This document shows, one piece after another, positions 42,023 through 51,353 of a DNA stretch of 64,000 nucleotides. The stretch is from contig CAVGEY010000009.1 in assembly GCA_963628435.1 (NCBI GenBank), positions 16,039-80,038 on the forward strand. The letters run 5' to 3'. Position 1 is the first letter of the stretch. Every line of letters starts with the position of its first letter. Made by a program: the position numbers and the translations under genes. The notes below the pieces were generated by a model. The model did not search any database, had not been told where the DNA came from, and saw nothing but the letters and a program-made list of their open reading frames with translations. The stretch comes from CAKSQF01 sp963628435 (GTDB taxonomy: Bacteria > Bacillota > Clostridia > Oscillospirales > CAG-272).

Positions 42023-42859
42023 ATGAATAATAAAAAAAACGGAAATTTTGAAAAAAGAAATAATAATGATAAAAAAATAAAAGAGAAAAATTATAATTCC
42101 TCCGACATTCGGGAGGACGACGAAAACGAATATATATACGGTAGAAATGCCGTAATGGAAATGCTGAAAAGCGGTAAAACGATAAATAAGCTTTTTGTAA
42201 GTCAGGGTGAGCATGAAGGCTCACTCAGCCTGATTGTTGCACAGGCTAAGGCCGCCGGAATACCCATTGCCGCAACGGCAAAAGAAAAACTTGACATGAT
42301 GTCAAACGGAGGAAACCATCAGGGAGTCGTTGCCTCTGCGGCGGCTGTCGAATATGTTGATCTTGACAGACTTTTCGAAATCTCCGATGAAAAAGGCGAG
42401 CCCCCCTTCTTCGTGATTTGCGACGGCGTCGAGGATCCTCATAATTTGGGAGCAATAATCAGATCTGCAGAAGGAGCAGGCGTACACGGTATCATAATCG
42501 CAAAAAGAAGATGCTGCCCCGTGACCGCAACTGTCGCGAAGGCATCCGCCGGCGCAATAGAGCATATTGCCGTGGCACGTGTGTCGAATATCGCATCCGC
42601 GATTGATGAATTAAAAAAGCGGGGCGTATGGATATACGGTGCCGAAGCGGACGGAACAAATCTTTATAAGGCAGATCTGAAAGGTTCGGCGGCATTTGTC
42701 GTGGGGAGCGAAGGCAGCGGAATTTCACATATAGTGCGTGAAAAATGTGACTTTATGCTGTCGATACCCATGTACGGAAAGGTAAATTCCTTTAACGTTT
42801 CCTGCGCCGCGGCGGTAATTGTTTGCGCCGCCGCCAACGCGCGCAATTCGGATAAATAA
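42023..42859 (+). CDS. rlmB: SpoU/TrmH family rRNA 2'-O-methyltransferase (RlmB type)
   Basis: The 278-residue SPOUT enzyme has an N-terminal Asn/Lys-rich extension of about 35 residues, then the RNA-binding substrate domain (YIYGRNAVMEMLKSGKTINKLFVS) and the SPOUT methylase domain. Motif 1 is DGVEDPHNLGAIIRSAEGAG, motif 2 VVGSEGSGIS and motif 3 SIPMYGKVNSFNVSCAAAV; together they form the trefoil knot that binds S-adenosylmethionine. The RlmB group methylates G2251 of 23S rRNA in E. coli, but the exact site here cannot be told. No neighbouring gene clearly relates to it. Confidence 0.9.
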   Translation: MNNKKNGNFEKRNNNDKKIKEKNYNSSDIREDDENEYIYGRNAVMEMLKSGKTINKLFVSQGEHEGSLSLIVAQAKAAGIPIAATAKEKLDMMSNGGNHQGVVASAAAVEYVDLDRLFEISDEKGEPPFFVICDGVEDPHNLGAIIRSAEGAGVHGIIIAKRRCCPVTATVAKASAGAIEHIAVARVSNIASAIDELKKRGVWIYGAEADGTNLYKADLKGSAAFVVGSEGSGISHIVREKCDFMLSIPMYGKVNSFNVSCAAAVIVCAAANARNSDK

Positions 42860-42913
42860 CCGATAATGTCGGATTTTATACTCATTTGATTTTTACCGAA
42901 AGGAGACAGCACA

Positions 42914-45115
42914 ATGGGCAGTGACGAAAAGAAAAACAGGGAAGCACCGAACGCCGACTCGCTTTTGCGCCGGCTTCGCTCAAATATAGGCAAGGAAAGC
43001 GAAAATTCCGAAAGCAATTCGCAAAATGACGAAAATGTATTGAAAAAAAGCGATGAAAACGAAGCCTCGATTGGCAAGCTGTCCACGGAAGACGCAAAAA
43101 AGATTACCCTCGAAGAATTTTACGGATACAGTCCGATAGTTCGGGACAGAGGCTCGAATGTTGATCATAGGGGACATTTTACCAAGAACCGCCCGATTCG
43201 AAAAATAAATGTCGATGAAAACGAATCTGCAGACGATACCGCGGTTGACGCCGAAACCGAATTCAACTTGATGTCCATTTTCGGAATGGAAAAGAAGGAA
43301 TCGCAAAGCGGCGACGATAATTCTGATAAATCGGATACAAAAGCCGAGAATCAGTACAATGATGAGGTTTACGGCGATGAAAAAGGAAATGCCGTGCTTC
43401 GCCGGGATGTGAAAAACGAATTCACCGATGAATCGCAAACCGAAAAGATATTTGCCGGCTACAAAAAGAAATATCTGAAATCTGCTTTGAATATTATCTG
43501 CTGTCTCTTTTTTGTTTTGTTTACCGCACTTATAGAATATCAGTCATTTCTGCCGTTTGAACTTCCCGCGTTTTTTAATACTTCTTATTATCCGAAGGTC
43601 AGCGTTTTCCTTGAACTTCAGGTCATTGTTCTGATAGTTGCGCTAATGCCTAAGAATTATGCGGACGGATTTCGTCAGATTTTTCACGGCAGCGCAGATG
43701 AGAATACTTTTTTTGCGATTACCACGACAGTTGCAGCTGTTTATCTCGTATGTATGACATCTGTTTCGGGCGAAAACGATGTAAATCTGTTTGTTTTTCC
43801 CGCTGTTTTGTCGGCTTTTCTCGCTGCAATTTCCGATTTTGTCAGTCTCAAACGCGAAATCAACGGTTTTTGTGTCATTTCAAGCAAAAAAGAAAAGCTG
43901 GCGCTTTACCGTAAAACGAGAAAAGAAGCCGAAAACGAAATCTATGAGATGTCGAAATATTTGCCCGAAAACAATAAGTTTATCGCGGTTGCGAAATCCG
44001 AACGGGTATCGGATTTCTATAAAAATATGAACACCGTGTCCGCGATTACAGACGGCATTAAATTTCTGATTGCCGCCGGAATTTTGATTTCTCTCGCATT
44101 CGGAATCTATTCGTTTGTAAAACAGCATAATTTGACCGATTCACTCTTTTCGGCTTACGCGGTACTGATGACTGCATTGCCGTTTTCGGCATATTTTCTC
44201 TATTCTTATCCCCTTTATTGCCTTTCAAGACACGCCAGAAAGAGAAAAAGCGCAGTTATAGGCTCGCAGCCTCTCGAACAGTTCTCCGCTCCCGCAACGG
44301 TTACATTCTGCGATGATGATGTGTTCACCGAAAACGGCATAAAACTCAGCAGCGTCAAGACTTACGGCAAGATGCCGATGGATAAGCTTCTCAGAATTGC
44401 CGCCGCCGTGCTTTGTCCCACGGGAGGATCGCTCGGCAAAGTGCTTGAAAGCATAACCGAATCATGCGACATTACCGATGATATGGAATATCTGAATGTC
44501 TATGATGACGGAATAGATGCCGCAGTTGACGGAAGCAGGGTACTTCTCGGATCATATCACTTTATTGTCAGAAATCATTTGACCATTCCGTACGATGAAG
44601 ACATGGACAATGATACCGACGTTTTTATGTATATGTCAATCGGAAATGAGGTTGTCGCAAAACTTCGGCTTTCGTATATTGCCAATCCCGAGTTCAAAAA
44701 GATAATGAAAAATCTCTTTTCGTCGGGACTCAGCGTTGCCGTTAAAACATTCGATCCGAATGTCGATTTGTCGCTTCTTTGCAGAACACTTGAACTTGAT
44801 GAAAAGAATCCGATAAAAATCATACATACGCATAATCCGCTTGAGGTTTATGAGGTAAAGAAAACGGTAAACAGCACTCTTGTTTCGGTAGGCGGAATGA
44901 AGCAGCTTATGGAAACGCTGCATAGATGCAGCAGGACACGTCATGTCATAAGTATCTGCTCGGTTCTTGCGGTAATTTCAGAGATTGTTGCGGCAATAGT
45001 TATGGCCGTTGCAATGACGATGACCGATATAACGCAGATATCCTCGCTGTATATAATGCTTTATCAGCTGTTCTGGATTCTGCCGCCTCTCGCAATTTCA
45101 AAATTTATGTCATGA
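42914..45115 (+). CDS. P-type ATPase-like membrane protein lacking the catalytic Asp
   Basis: The 733-residue product has a charged disordered N-terminus of about 185 residues, then six to eight membrane helices arranged as in P-type ATPases. After the M4-like helix (AVLMTALPFSAYFLYSYP) comes IGSQPLEQFSAPATVTFCDD, aligned with the alE-vvfDKTGT region of P-type pumps. The phosphorylated Asp is Cys466 and the following KTGT is DDDV, so phosphoenzyme formation is impossible. The TGD motif is TFD (VKTFDPN), and the GDGxND motif is lost near VSVGGMKQL. Two membrane helices close the C-terminus. It may be a regulatory or structural pseudoenzyme; it ends 98 bases before the radical SAM gene. Confidence 0.75.
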   Translation: MGSDEKKNREAPNADSLLRRLRSNIGKESENSESNSQNDENVLKKSDENEASIGKLSTEDAKKITLEEFYGYSPIVRDRGSNVDHRGHFTKNRPIRKINVDENESADDTAVDAETEFNLMSIFGMEKKESQSGDDNSDKSDTKAENQYNDEVYGDEKGNAVLRRDVKNEFTDESQTEKIFAGYKKKYLKSALNIICCLFFVLFTALIEYQSFLPFELPAFFNTSYYPKVSVFLELQVIVLIVALMPKNYADGFRQIFHGSADENTFFAITTTVAAVYLVCMTSVSGENDVNLFVFPAVLSAFLAAISDFVSLKREINGFCVISSKKEKLALYRKTRKEAENEIYEMSKYLPENNKFIAVAKSERVSDFYKNMNTVSAITDGIKFLIAAGILISLAFGIYSFVKQHNLTDSLFSAYAVLMTALPFSAYFLYSYPLYCLSRHARKRKSAVIGSQPLEQFSAPATVTFCDDDVFTENGIKLSSVKTYGKMPMDKLLRIAAAVLCPTGGSLGKVLESITESCDITDDMEYLNVYDDGIDAAVDGSRVLLGSYHFIVRNHLTIPYDEDMDNDTDVFMYMSIGNEVVAKLRLSYIANPEFKKIMKNLFSSGLSVAVKTFDPNVDLSLLCRTLELDEKNPIKIIHTHNPLEVYEVKKTVNSTLVSVGGMKQLMETLHRCSRTRHVISICSVLAVISEIVAAIVMAVAMTMTDITQISSLYIMLYQLFWILPPLAISKFMS

Positions 45116-45213
45116 TCAATCGAATGTGTATGTGCGCATACGATATACAAATATAAACAAAGCATTGCACATTTTTCAATTAAGGATGCCGCGCCGCGGT
45201 GTGAGGTGTTTCT

Positions 45214-47100
45214 ATGAACAGTGAAAAAACAAACGAAAACATGAAATTCGATATTAAGGAAAAAATTCTCAGGCAGGTCGAAAAACCGGGAAGGTACATC
45301 GGCGGGGAATACGGCGAGATTATCAAGGATAAATCTAAAATAAAAGCAAGATTCGCATTTTGCTTTCCCGATACCTATGAAATCGGCATGTCGAATCTCG
45401 GAATAAGAATTCTTTACGGCTCGCTCAACAGATATGACGATATATGGTGCGAACGCTGCTACTGTCCGTGGGTGGATATGGAAGAAAAACTGCGTGAAAA
45501 TAATCTTCCTATGTGGGCGCATGAGTCTGGCGATCCGCTTAATGCATTTGACTTTGTCGGATTCACTCTTCAGTATGAGCTTTGCTACACAAATGTTGTG
45601 AACGTTCTCGATCTCGGAGGAATACCGCTGCTCTCCGCCGACAGAAGCGACAGCGATCCGATAGTAATCGGCGGCGGCCCCTGCACATACAACGCCGAAC
45701 CTGTCTGCGATTTTTTTGATATTTTTTCAATCGGAGAGGGAGAGGATGCTCTCCCCGAAATATGCCGCTTGTATATAAATATGAAGGAAAGCGGCAAATA
45801 CAGCCGTAAGGAATTTCTTCATGAAGCGGCAAAGCTGCCGGGATTTTATGTTCCGTCACTTTATAACGTGACATATAAGCCCGACGGAAAAATCGATTCG
45901 TATACTCCGGTTTATGACGATATCCCGCGCCGCATCCGCAAACGCATAATGAAAGATATGGACAAGTCATACTATCCCGATAAGGTTGTAATGCCGTATA
46001 TCGAAACCGTGCAGGACAGAATAATGCTTGAGGTCTATCGCGGATGCATCCGCGGCTGTCGATTCTGTCAGGCGGGAATGACCTACCGCCCCGTAAGGGA
46101 AAAAACGGTCGATGTTCTGAATAAGCAGGCAAAAGATCTTTTCGATAATACCGGCTATGACGAAATAACTCTTTCTTCTCTGTCAATTTCGGATTACACC
46201 TGCATAGACGAGCTCACAACCGAACTTCTTGAATGGACAGATAAGGAAAAGGTCAATCTTTCGCTCCCGTCACTGCGTGTTAACAGCTTCACACCCGAAC
46301 TTATGGAAAAAATATCTTCGGTAAGAGCATCCGGAATTACATTCGCACCGGAAGCGGGAACGCAGCGGCTTCGCGATGTTATAAATAAATGTCTTACCGA
46401 AGAGGATTTGCTTCGCGCTTGCAATGTCGCATTCGATTACGGAAAAAACACCGTAAAACTCTATTTTATGAACGGACATCCCACCGAAACCGACGATGAC
46501 ATCAGAGCCATTGCCGACCTTGCGAAGCATGTTGTCGATGCCTACTATGAAAATCCGAATACAAAACGGAATAAGCCGCCCACGGTTACAATATCGGTTG
46601 CCTGCTTCATCCCGAAACCGTGGACTCCCTTCCAGTGGGAACCGCAGTGTACCGCAGATGAGTTCAAACATAAGCAGGATGTGCTGTACGAAAGAGTATC
46701 CCATTACAAACATGTTACTTATCACTGGCATGACGCCAAAGTAAGCCGTATAGAAGGAGTTTTCGCAAGGGGCGACCGCAGACTCGGCAGGGCATTGCTT
46801 GAAGCTCATAAACGAGGCATGAAATTCGACAGTTGGAGCGAATTTTTCGATTATGATAAGTGGATTTCGGTATTTGCCGACTGCGGTATAGATCCCGCAT
46901 TCTATGCAAACCGCAGATACGATTTCGACGAAACGCTCCCATGGGATATAATAGACTGCGGTGTCAGAAAAGAATTTCTGAAACGGGAAGCCGAAAGAGC
47001 ATATAAAGGTCTTACGACTCCGAACTGCCGTGAACAGTGTTCGGGATGCGGAGCAAACAGTCTTGGAGGTGAACGGTCATGCTGTCCGAAGGTACAGTAA
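45214..47100 (+). CDS. B12-binding-like radical SAM protein (TIGR03960 type)
   Basis: The 628-residue protein has an N-terminal B12-binding-like half (FPDTYEIGMSNLGIRILYG, IGGGPCTYNAEPVCDFFD), a radical SAM core whose Cys278-Cys282-Cys285 (GCIRGCRFC) bind a 4Fe-4S cluster, and a C-terminal tail with Cys (CREQCSGCG, RSCCPKVQ). It is the conserved partner of the DUF2344 gene in Firmicutes; the substrate is unknown, with RNA or tetrapyrrole chemistry as candidates. The ribosome site GTGAGGTG precedes the ATG. Its end overlaps the next gene by 22 bases. Confidence 0.9.
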   Translation: MNSEKTNENMKFDIKEKILRQVEKPGRYIGGEYGEIIKDKSKIKARFAFCFPDTYEIGMSNLGIRILYGSLNRYDDIWCERCYCPWVDMEEKLRENNLPMWAHESGDPLNAFDFVGFTLQYELCYTNVVNVLDLGGIPLLSADRSDSDPIVIGGGPCTYNAEPVCDFFDIFSIGEGEDALPEICRLYINMKESGKYSRKEFLHEAAKLPGFYVPSLYNVTYKPDGKIDSYTPVYDDIPRRIRKRIMKDMDKSYYPDKVVMPYIETVQDRIMLEVYRGCIRGCRFCQAGMTYRPVREKTVDVLNKQAKDLFDNTGYDEITLSSLSISDYTCIDELTTELLEWTDKEKVNLSLPSLRVNSFTPELMEKISSVRASGITFAPEAGTQRLRDVINKCLTEEDLLRACNVAFDYGKNTVKLYFMNGHPTETDDDIRAIADLAKHVVDAYYENPNTKRNKPPTVTISVACFIPKPWTPFQWEPQCTADEFKHKQDVLYERVSHYKHVTYHWHDAKVSRIEGVFARGDRRLGRALLEAHKRGMKFDSWSEFFDYDKWISVFADCGIDPAFYANRRYDFDETLPWDIIDCGVRKEFLKREAERAYKGLTTPNCREQCSGCGANSLGGERSCCPKVQ

Positions 47101-47717
47101 GAATCCTGTTTTCGAAAACAGGGAAAATCAAATATATTTCTCATCTTGATTTGAACAGGACGCTTAAAAGCGCATTTATCAGGGCAAGAATTCCGCTGAA
47201 ATATTCGGAGGGATTCAATCCGCGTCCCAAAATGGCATTCGCACTTACGGTCTCGGTCGGAAGCGAAAGTCTGTGCGAACTGCTTGATATCGGTATAACA
47301 GAGCCGATGGAAGAGAAAGAACTTGTTGATGCACTTTCAAATTCGGTTACCGGTGATATACGGATAAAAAAAGTATATAATCCCACAACGAAATTTACCG
47401 AACTTTGCTGGTCCGAATATGAAATTACGGCGGAGAGCGATTTCGACTCCGACGAAATCGAAGAGATGATGTCGAATCCGATGGTGGTGAAAAAACACGG
47501 AAAAAAAGGCGATGTCGATACCGATATACGCCCGATGATAAAAGAGTTTCACGCCTGCGGAAATAAGCTGAATCTTATACTGTCGGCATCTCAGGGAAAT
47601 TATCTTAATCCCGAATATTTTATGAAGGCTCTGAATGCCGTAACCTGTGACAGGTATCCGTTTTATTCCATAATCCGAGTAAATATATACCGCGATGATA
47701 TGACGGTGTTTGAATAA
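47079..47717 (+). CDS. DUF2344 family protein
   Basis: The 212-residue protein begins in the end of the radical SAM gene (22-base overlap, TTGGAGGT as ribosome site), showing close coupling. The N-terminal stretch VRILFSKTGKIKYISHLDLNRTLKSAF is the family signature, with the RIPLKYSEGFNPRPKMAFAL segment after it. DUF2344 genes nearly always accompany the radical SAM gene and sometimes fuse with it, so the two probably act on the same substrate. The function is not known. A terminator follows directly. Confidence 0.88.
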   Translation: MLSEGTVRILFSKTGKIKYISHLDLNRTLKSAFIRARIPLKYSEGFNPRPKMAFALTVSVGSESLCELLDIGITEPMEEKELVDALSNSVTGDIRIKKVYNPTTKFTELCWSEYEITAESDFDSDEIEEMMSNPMVVKKHGKKGDVDTDIRPMIKEFHACGNKLNLILSASQGNYLNPEYFMKALNAVTCDRYPFYSIIRVNIYRDDMTVFE

Positions 47718-47722
47718 AAAAG

Positions 47723-47768
47723 ATCGCATCGGGAATATTTATCATGTTCCCGATGCGATGGATTTTTT
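47723..47768 (+). terminator. Intrinsic terminator
   Basis: Perfect 13-bp stem ATCGCATCGGGAA / TTCCCGATGCGAT with an 11-base loop, then GGATTTTTT. It separates the radical SAM/DUF2344 pair from the ribosomal operon. Confidence 0.92.
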
Positions 47769-47860
47769 GGCGGCAAAACAGAAAACAGACCGTCGAAATG
47801 TGAACAATATGTAAATTATTAAAAAAACAAGCCCTGAAAAAGAAAAAAAGAAAAAAACTA

Positions 47861-47889
47861 TTGACATTTTTATTTGGTTATGATAAAAT
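47861..47889 (+). promoter_or_regulatory. S10 operon promoter
   Basis: Consensus TTGACA (47861-47866), 17 bases, then TAAAAT (47884-47889) with TGA before it (extended -10). Transcription is expected near 47896, leaving a leader of about 270 nt. Confidence 0.88.
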
Positions 47890-48047
47890 GTCAAAGCTTG
47901 ATGCGTTGATGGCAAAAGTTGCTGAAAAACAGACATACAGACCCAAAACATATATGTCTGACAGGTAATTTTGCCGGAGTATGTCCGATAATCGGGCGAG
48001 GCAGAGACGGCATTCGGCCGCATTCTCAATGTTTTGGAAATCTTTAT

Positions 48048-48090
48048 CCGAACTCCGCAGTAGAGAGTTGCACTGCAAAAGTTCGGTTTT
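48048..48090 (+). promoter_or_regulatory. Attenuator-like hairpin in the S10 leader
   Basis: A two-step stem: CCGAACT / AGTTCGG (48048-48054 with 48080-48086) outside and GCAGT / ACTGC (48057-48061 with 48072-48076) inside, with a short internal loop and a 10-base loop, followed by TTTT. It could be a conditional terminator 80 bases before rpsJ. Confidence 0.5.
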
Positions 48091-48118
48091 ATGATGGAAA
48101 AGCTGGGAACGCACGGCA

Positions 48119-48152
48119 TAGTGTAGCGTCTCCGGACCTCCGGTATACACTA
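48119..48152 (+). promoter_or_regulatory. Hairpin next to the rpsJ ribosome site
   Basis: TAGTGTA pairs with TACACTA (48119-48125 with 48146-48152), with CCGG repeats inside. The stem ends two bases before GAGGAGG, so folding could influence translation of rpsJ. Confidence 0.45.
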
Positions 48153-48170
48153 AGAGGAGGAAAGCAAACA

Positions 48171-48482
48171 ATGGCTGCAAACGAAAAAGTCAGAATCAAA
48201 CTGAAAAGCTACGATCATACACTGATCGATCAGGCTGCCGGAAAGATAGTCGAGACGGCAAAGCGCAACGGCGCAGTGGTGTCCGGCCCGATTCCGCTTC
48301 CTACCGATCGCGAGATCGTTACGATTCTCCGCGCCGTCCATAAATATAAGGACAGCCGCGAGCAGTTTGAGATGAGAACCCACAAGAGACTGATCGACAT
48401 CGTAAAGCCTTCGCAGAAGGTTATCGAGTCGCTTCAGACACTGGAACTTCCCGCAGGCGTTGAAATCGAGATTAAGATCTGA
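48171..48482 (+). CDS. rpsJ: Ribosomal protein S10
   Basis: The 103-residue protein is the S10 of the 30S head and is normal in length. RIKLKSYDHTLIDQAAGKIV and PLPTDREIVTILRAVHKYKDS are its conserved segments. It also acts as NusE in transcription antitermination. The start is ATG 48171 with GAGGAGG upstream; the frame continues open well before this but without S10 sequence. It is the first gene of the 31-gene superoperon. Confidence 0.98.
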   Translation: MAANEKVRIKLKSYDHTLIDQAAGKIVETAKRNGAVVSGPIPLPTDREIVTILRAVHKYKDSREQFEMRTHKRLIDIVKPSQKVIESLQTLELPAGVEIEIKI

Positions 48483-48564
48483 TTTCACACAGGCGCAGAA
48501 AGTTTTATGTCAAGTTGGCAGACATAAAACGCCAACCAATAACTAAAACAGGAGGAAAATCCAA

Positions 48565-49200
48565 ATGAAAAAAGGCATTATCGGTAAAAAAATCGGTATG
48601 ACCCAAATTTTCGATGATAAGGGAAACGTAATCCCGGTTACCGTCATCGAAGCAGGTCCCTGTGCCGTAACACAGGTAAAGAACAATGAAACCGACGGAT
48701 ACGAAGCTGTCCAGCTCGGATTCATTACAAAGAAGGAAAAGAAAGTTTCGAAGCCCGAAGCAGGTCTTGCAAAGAAGACCGGCGTTGCCGCAAAGAAGCA
48801 TCTCAAGGAATTCCGTCTTGATGATATCTCCGGATATAAAGTAGGCGATACCGTCACCGCCGATCTGTTTTCGGCAGGTGAAAAGGTCGACGTTACCGGA
48901 ATCACAAAAGGACGCGGATATACCGGTTCGGTTAAGCGCTGGAATAACGCAACCCTGAGAATGACACACGGCACAGGCCCTATTCACCGTCAGCCCGGTT
49001 CAATGGGTGCAAACTCGACTCCTTCGAGAATTTATAAGAACAAACACATGGCAGGTCAGTACGGAAACGAACAGGTAACTGTTCTCAACCTTGAGATTGC
49101 CAAGATAGATGCGGAGAAAAATATAATCGCGGTTAAGGGTGCTATCCCCGGAGCACGCGGCGGTATCGTATTCATTCGCAATACCGTAAAGTCTAAGTGA
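48565..49200 (+). CDS. rplC: Ribosomal protein L3
   Basis: The 211-residue L3 protein contacts the peptidyl transferase region of 23S rRNA. GIIGKKIGMTQIFDDKGNVI opens the protein and RGYTGSVKRWN with THGTGPIHRQPGSMGANSTP form the long central loop. The gene lies 82 bases after rpsJ behind ACAGGAGG. Confidence 0.98.
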   Translation: MKKGIIGKKIGMTQIFDDKGNVIPVTVIEAGPCAVTQVKNNETDGYEAVQLGFITKKEKKVSKPEAGLAKKTGVAAKKHLKEFRLDDISGYKVGDTVTADLFSAGEKVDVTGITKGRGYTGSVKRWNNATLRMTHGTGPIHRQPGSMGANSTPSRIYKNKHMAGQYGNEQVTVLNLEIAKIDAEKNIIAVKGAIPGARGGIVFIRNTVKSK

Positions 49201-49213
49201 GGAGGAAGAAAGG

Positions 49214-49861
49214 ATGCCTAATATGAAGGTTGTCGATATGGCAGGCAAGGAAGTCGGACAGATCGAACTCAGCGAAAGCGTGTTCGGTGCGGAAGTCAAT
49301 AAGACCGTCCTTCATTCTTATGTCAGAACATATCTTATGAATCAGAGACAGGGCACACAGTCTACTCTCACCCGTACCGAGGTTTCCGGCGGCGGAAAGA
49401 AGCCCTGGAAGCAGAAGGGTACCGGTCGTGCAAGACAGGGCTCGACACGCGCTCCTCAGTGGACGCACGGCGGCGTGGCACTCGGACCCAAGCCCAGATC
49501 CTACAGAATTGCATTGAACAAAAAGGTAAAGAAGATCGCGATGACATCGGCTCTTTCCGCCAAATATGCGGATAATGAGATTATCGTTGTCGACAAGATC
49601 GAGACTGCCGAATACAAGACCAAAACGATGGTGGCAATGCTTGCCGCAGTCGGTGCCGCAAAGAAAGCACTCGTAGTTCTGCCTACGGCGGACAAGACGG
49701 TTGTTAAGTCTTTCGCGAACATCGAAGGAACCGCAACGGCAAATGCTTCCAACGTTAACGTTTACGAAATTCTCAACTGCGACAGCCTTGTAATCACAAG
49801 CGAAGCAGTAAAGATTCTCGAAAATATCATTCTTAACAACAAGGAGGCTGACGCACAATGA
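49214..49861 (+). CDS. rplD: Ribosomal protein L4
   Basis: L4 (215 residues) lines the polypeptide exit tunnel. The tunnel loop is RTEVSGGGKKPWKQKGTGRA followed by QGSTRAPQWTHGGVALGPKPR. In gamma-proteobacteria L4 represses the S10 operon through its leader; whether that applies here is unknown, since Firmicutes mostly lack that mechanism. The stop overlaps rplW by four bases. Confidence 0.98.
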   Translation: MPNMKVVDMAGKEVGQIELSESVFGAEVNKTVLHSYVRTYLMNQRQGTQSTLTRTEVSGGGKKPWKQKGTGRARQGSTRAPQWTHGGVALGPKPRSYRIALNKKVKKIAMTSALSAKYADNEIIVVDKIETAEYKTKTMVAMLAAVGAAKKALVVLPTADKTVVKSFANIEGTATANASNVNVYEILNCDSLVITSEAVKILENIILNNKEADAQ

Positions 49862-50151
49862 AAACAGCATACGATGTTGTACTGAAGCCCATTATCACCG
49901 AAGCGAGCATGGACGGTATCTCTTCAAAGAAATACACATTCCGTGTTGCTTTCGACGCTACTAAGCCCGAAATCGCCGACGCTGTTGAGAAGCTGTTCAA
50001 GGTAAAGGTTAAGAGCGTGAACACCGTCATTATGAAGAAGAAGCCCAAAACAGTCGGCAAGTATTCCGGATATACCGGAGAATGGAAGAAAGCGGTCGTT
50101 ACTCTGAGCGCCGATTCCAAGTCGATTGAATTCTTCGACGGAATGATGTAA
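49858..50151 (+). CDS. rplW: Ribosomal protein L23
   Basis: A 97-residue L23 found at the tunnel exit, where it binds SRP and trigger factor. DVVLKPIITEASMDGISSKKY and MKKKPKTVGKYSGYTG are characteristic. Its ATG overlaps the stop of rplD (ATGA), and AAGGAGG lies inside the upstream gene. Confidence 0.97.
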   Translation: MKTAYDVVLKPIITEASMDGISSKKYTFRVAFDATKPEIADAVEKLFKVKVKSVNTVIMKKKPKTVGKYSGYTGEWKKAVVTLSADSKSIEFFDGMM

Positions 50152-50168
50152 TAAGGAGGAAACAGACA

Positions 50169-51002
50169 ATGGCAGTTAAGGTTTATAAGCCTACAACTCC
50201 GGGCCGCAGACAGATGTCTGTTCCGTCTTTTGATGAAGTAACAAAGCATTCTCCCGAGAAGAATCTGCTTACCGTTAAGAAAAAGCACTCGGGCAGAAAC
50301 AGCTACGGAAGAATCACTGTTCGTCATCAGGGCGGCGGAAATAAAATCAAATACAGAATAATCGATTTCAAGCGCCAGAAACTTGATATGCCGGCAACGG
50401 TTATCGGCGTTGAATACGATCCTAACAGAACAGCATATATCGCACTTGTCGAATACGAAGACAAGACAAGATCCTATATTGTCGCTCCTTCCGGACTGAC
50501 AGTCGGAGATGTTGTTCTGAGCAGCGAAAAAGCCGATATCAAACCCGGCAATACACTTCCGCTCGGATCGATTCCGGTAGGTATTTTCATCAACAATATC
50601 GAAATTCATCCCGGCAAAGGCGCTCAGCTTGTACGTTCGGCAGGAGCTGCCGCACAGCTCATGGCAAAAGAGAACGGAATGGCTCAGGTAAGACTTCCTT
50701 CCGGTGAGGTTCGCCTCGTTCGTCTTGACTGTAAGGCGACAATCGGTCAGATCGGCAATATCGAGCATGACACGATTTCGGTAGGTAAAGCAGGTAAAAC
50801 CCGTCATAAGGGCATCAGACCGACGGTACGCGGTTCAGTCATGAACCCTGTCGATCACCCGCACGGCGGTGGCGAAGGCAGAGCTCCTGTCGGTCGTCCC
50901 GGACCTGTTACTCCTTGGGGCAAGCCGGCACTCGGTTACAAGACGCGTAACAAGAAGGCACGCACCGAGAAGTTCATCGTTAAACACAGAAAAGGTAAAT
51001 AA
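50169..51002 (+). CDS. rplB: Ribosomal protein L2
   Basis: The 277-residue L2 is needed for subunit joining and peptidyl transfer. Conserved parts are PTTPGRRQMSVPSFDEVT, SAGAAAQLMAKENG and the C-terminal MNPVDHPHGGGEGRAPVGRP, whose His lies near the catalytic centre. It is 17 bases after rplW behind AAGGAGG. Confidence 0.98.
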   Translation: MAVKVYKPTTPGRRQMSVPSFDEVTKHSPEKNLLTVKKKHSGRNSYGRITVRHQGGGNKIKYRIIDFKRQKLDMPATVIGVEYDPNRTAYIALVEYEDKTRSYIVAPSGLTVGDVVLSSEKADIKPGNTLPLGSIPVGIFINNIEIHPGKGAQLVRSAGAAAQLMAKENGMAQVRLPSGEVRLVRLDCKATIGQIGNIEHDTISVGKAGKTRHKGIRPTVRGSVMNPVDHPHGGGEGRAPVGRPGPVTPWGKPALGYKTRNKKARTEKFIVKHRKGK

Positions 51003-51019
51003 GAAGGAGGCACACATAG

Positions 51020-51301
51020 ATGAGCAGAAGCCTGAAGAAAGCTCCGTTTGTGGAAGCAAAACTTTATACCAGAATTGCTGCTATGAACGAAGCGGGAGAG
51101 AAAAAGGTTATCAAAACATGGTCGAGAGCTTCCACCATTTATCCCGATTTTGTTGGACACACAATTGCCGTATATGACGGCAGAAAGCATGTTCCGGTAT
51201 ATGTCGTAGAGGACATGGTCGGACATAAGCTCGGTGAGTTCGCACCCACGAGAACATTCAAAGGTCACGCGGGTTCAAAGACATCCAACAACGGCAAGTA
51301 A
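51020..51301 (+). CDS. rpsS: Ribosomal protein S19
   Basis: The 93-residue S19 sits in the 30S head and pairs with S13. MSRSLKKAPFVE and VYVVEDMVGHKLGEFAPTRT are its conserved segments. AAGGAGG lies 10 bases before the ATG. Length is normal. Confidence 0.98.
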   Translation: MSRSLKKAPFVEAKLYTRIAAMNEAGEKKVIKTWSRASTIYPDFVGHTIAVYDGRKHVPVYVVEDMVGHKLGEFAPTRTFKGHAGSKTSNNGK

Positions 51302-51353
51302 GCCGAATAATTAGATTTCGCAAAACAAGCGAAGGGAGGCAAAAGTCTTAACT

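Larger units (their letters stand above)
47718..48170 (+). other. Ribosomal operon leader region
   Basis: A 453-base stretch between DUF2344 and rpsJ. It contains a terminator (47723-47768), the S10 operon promoter (47861-47889), and a leader of about 270 bases with several stem-loops (47930-47960, 47985-47995, 48048-48086, 48119-48152). Confidence 0.8.
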
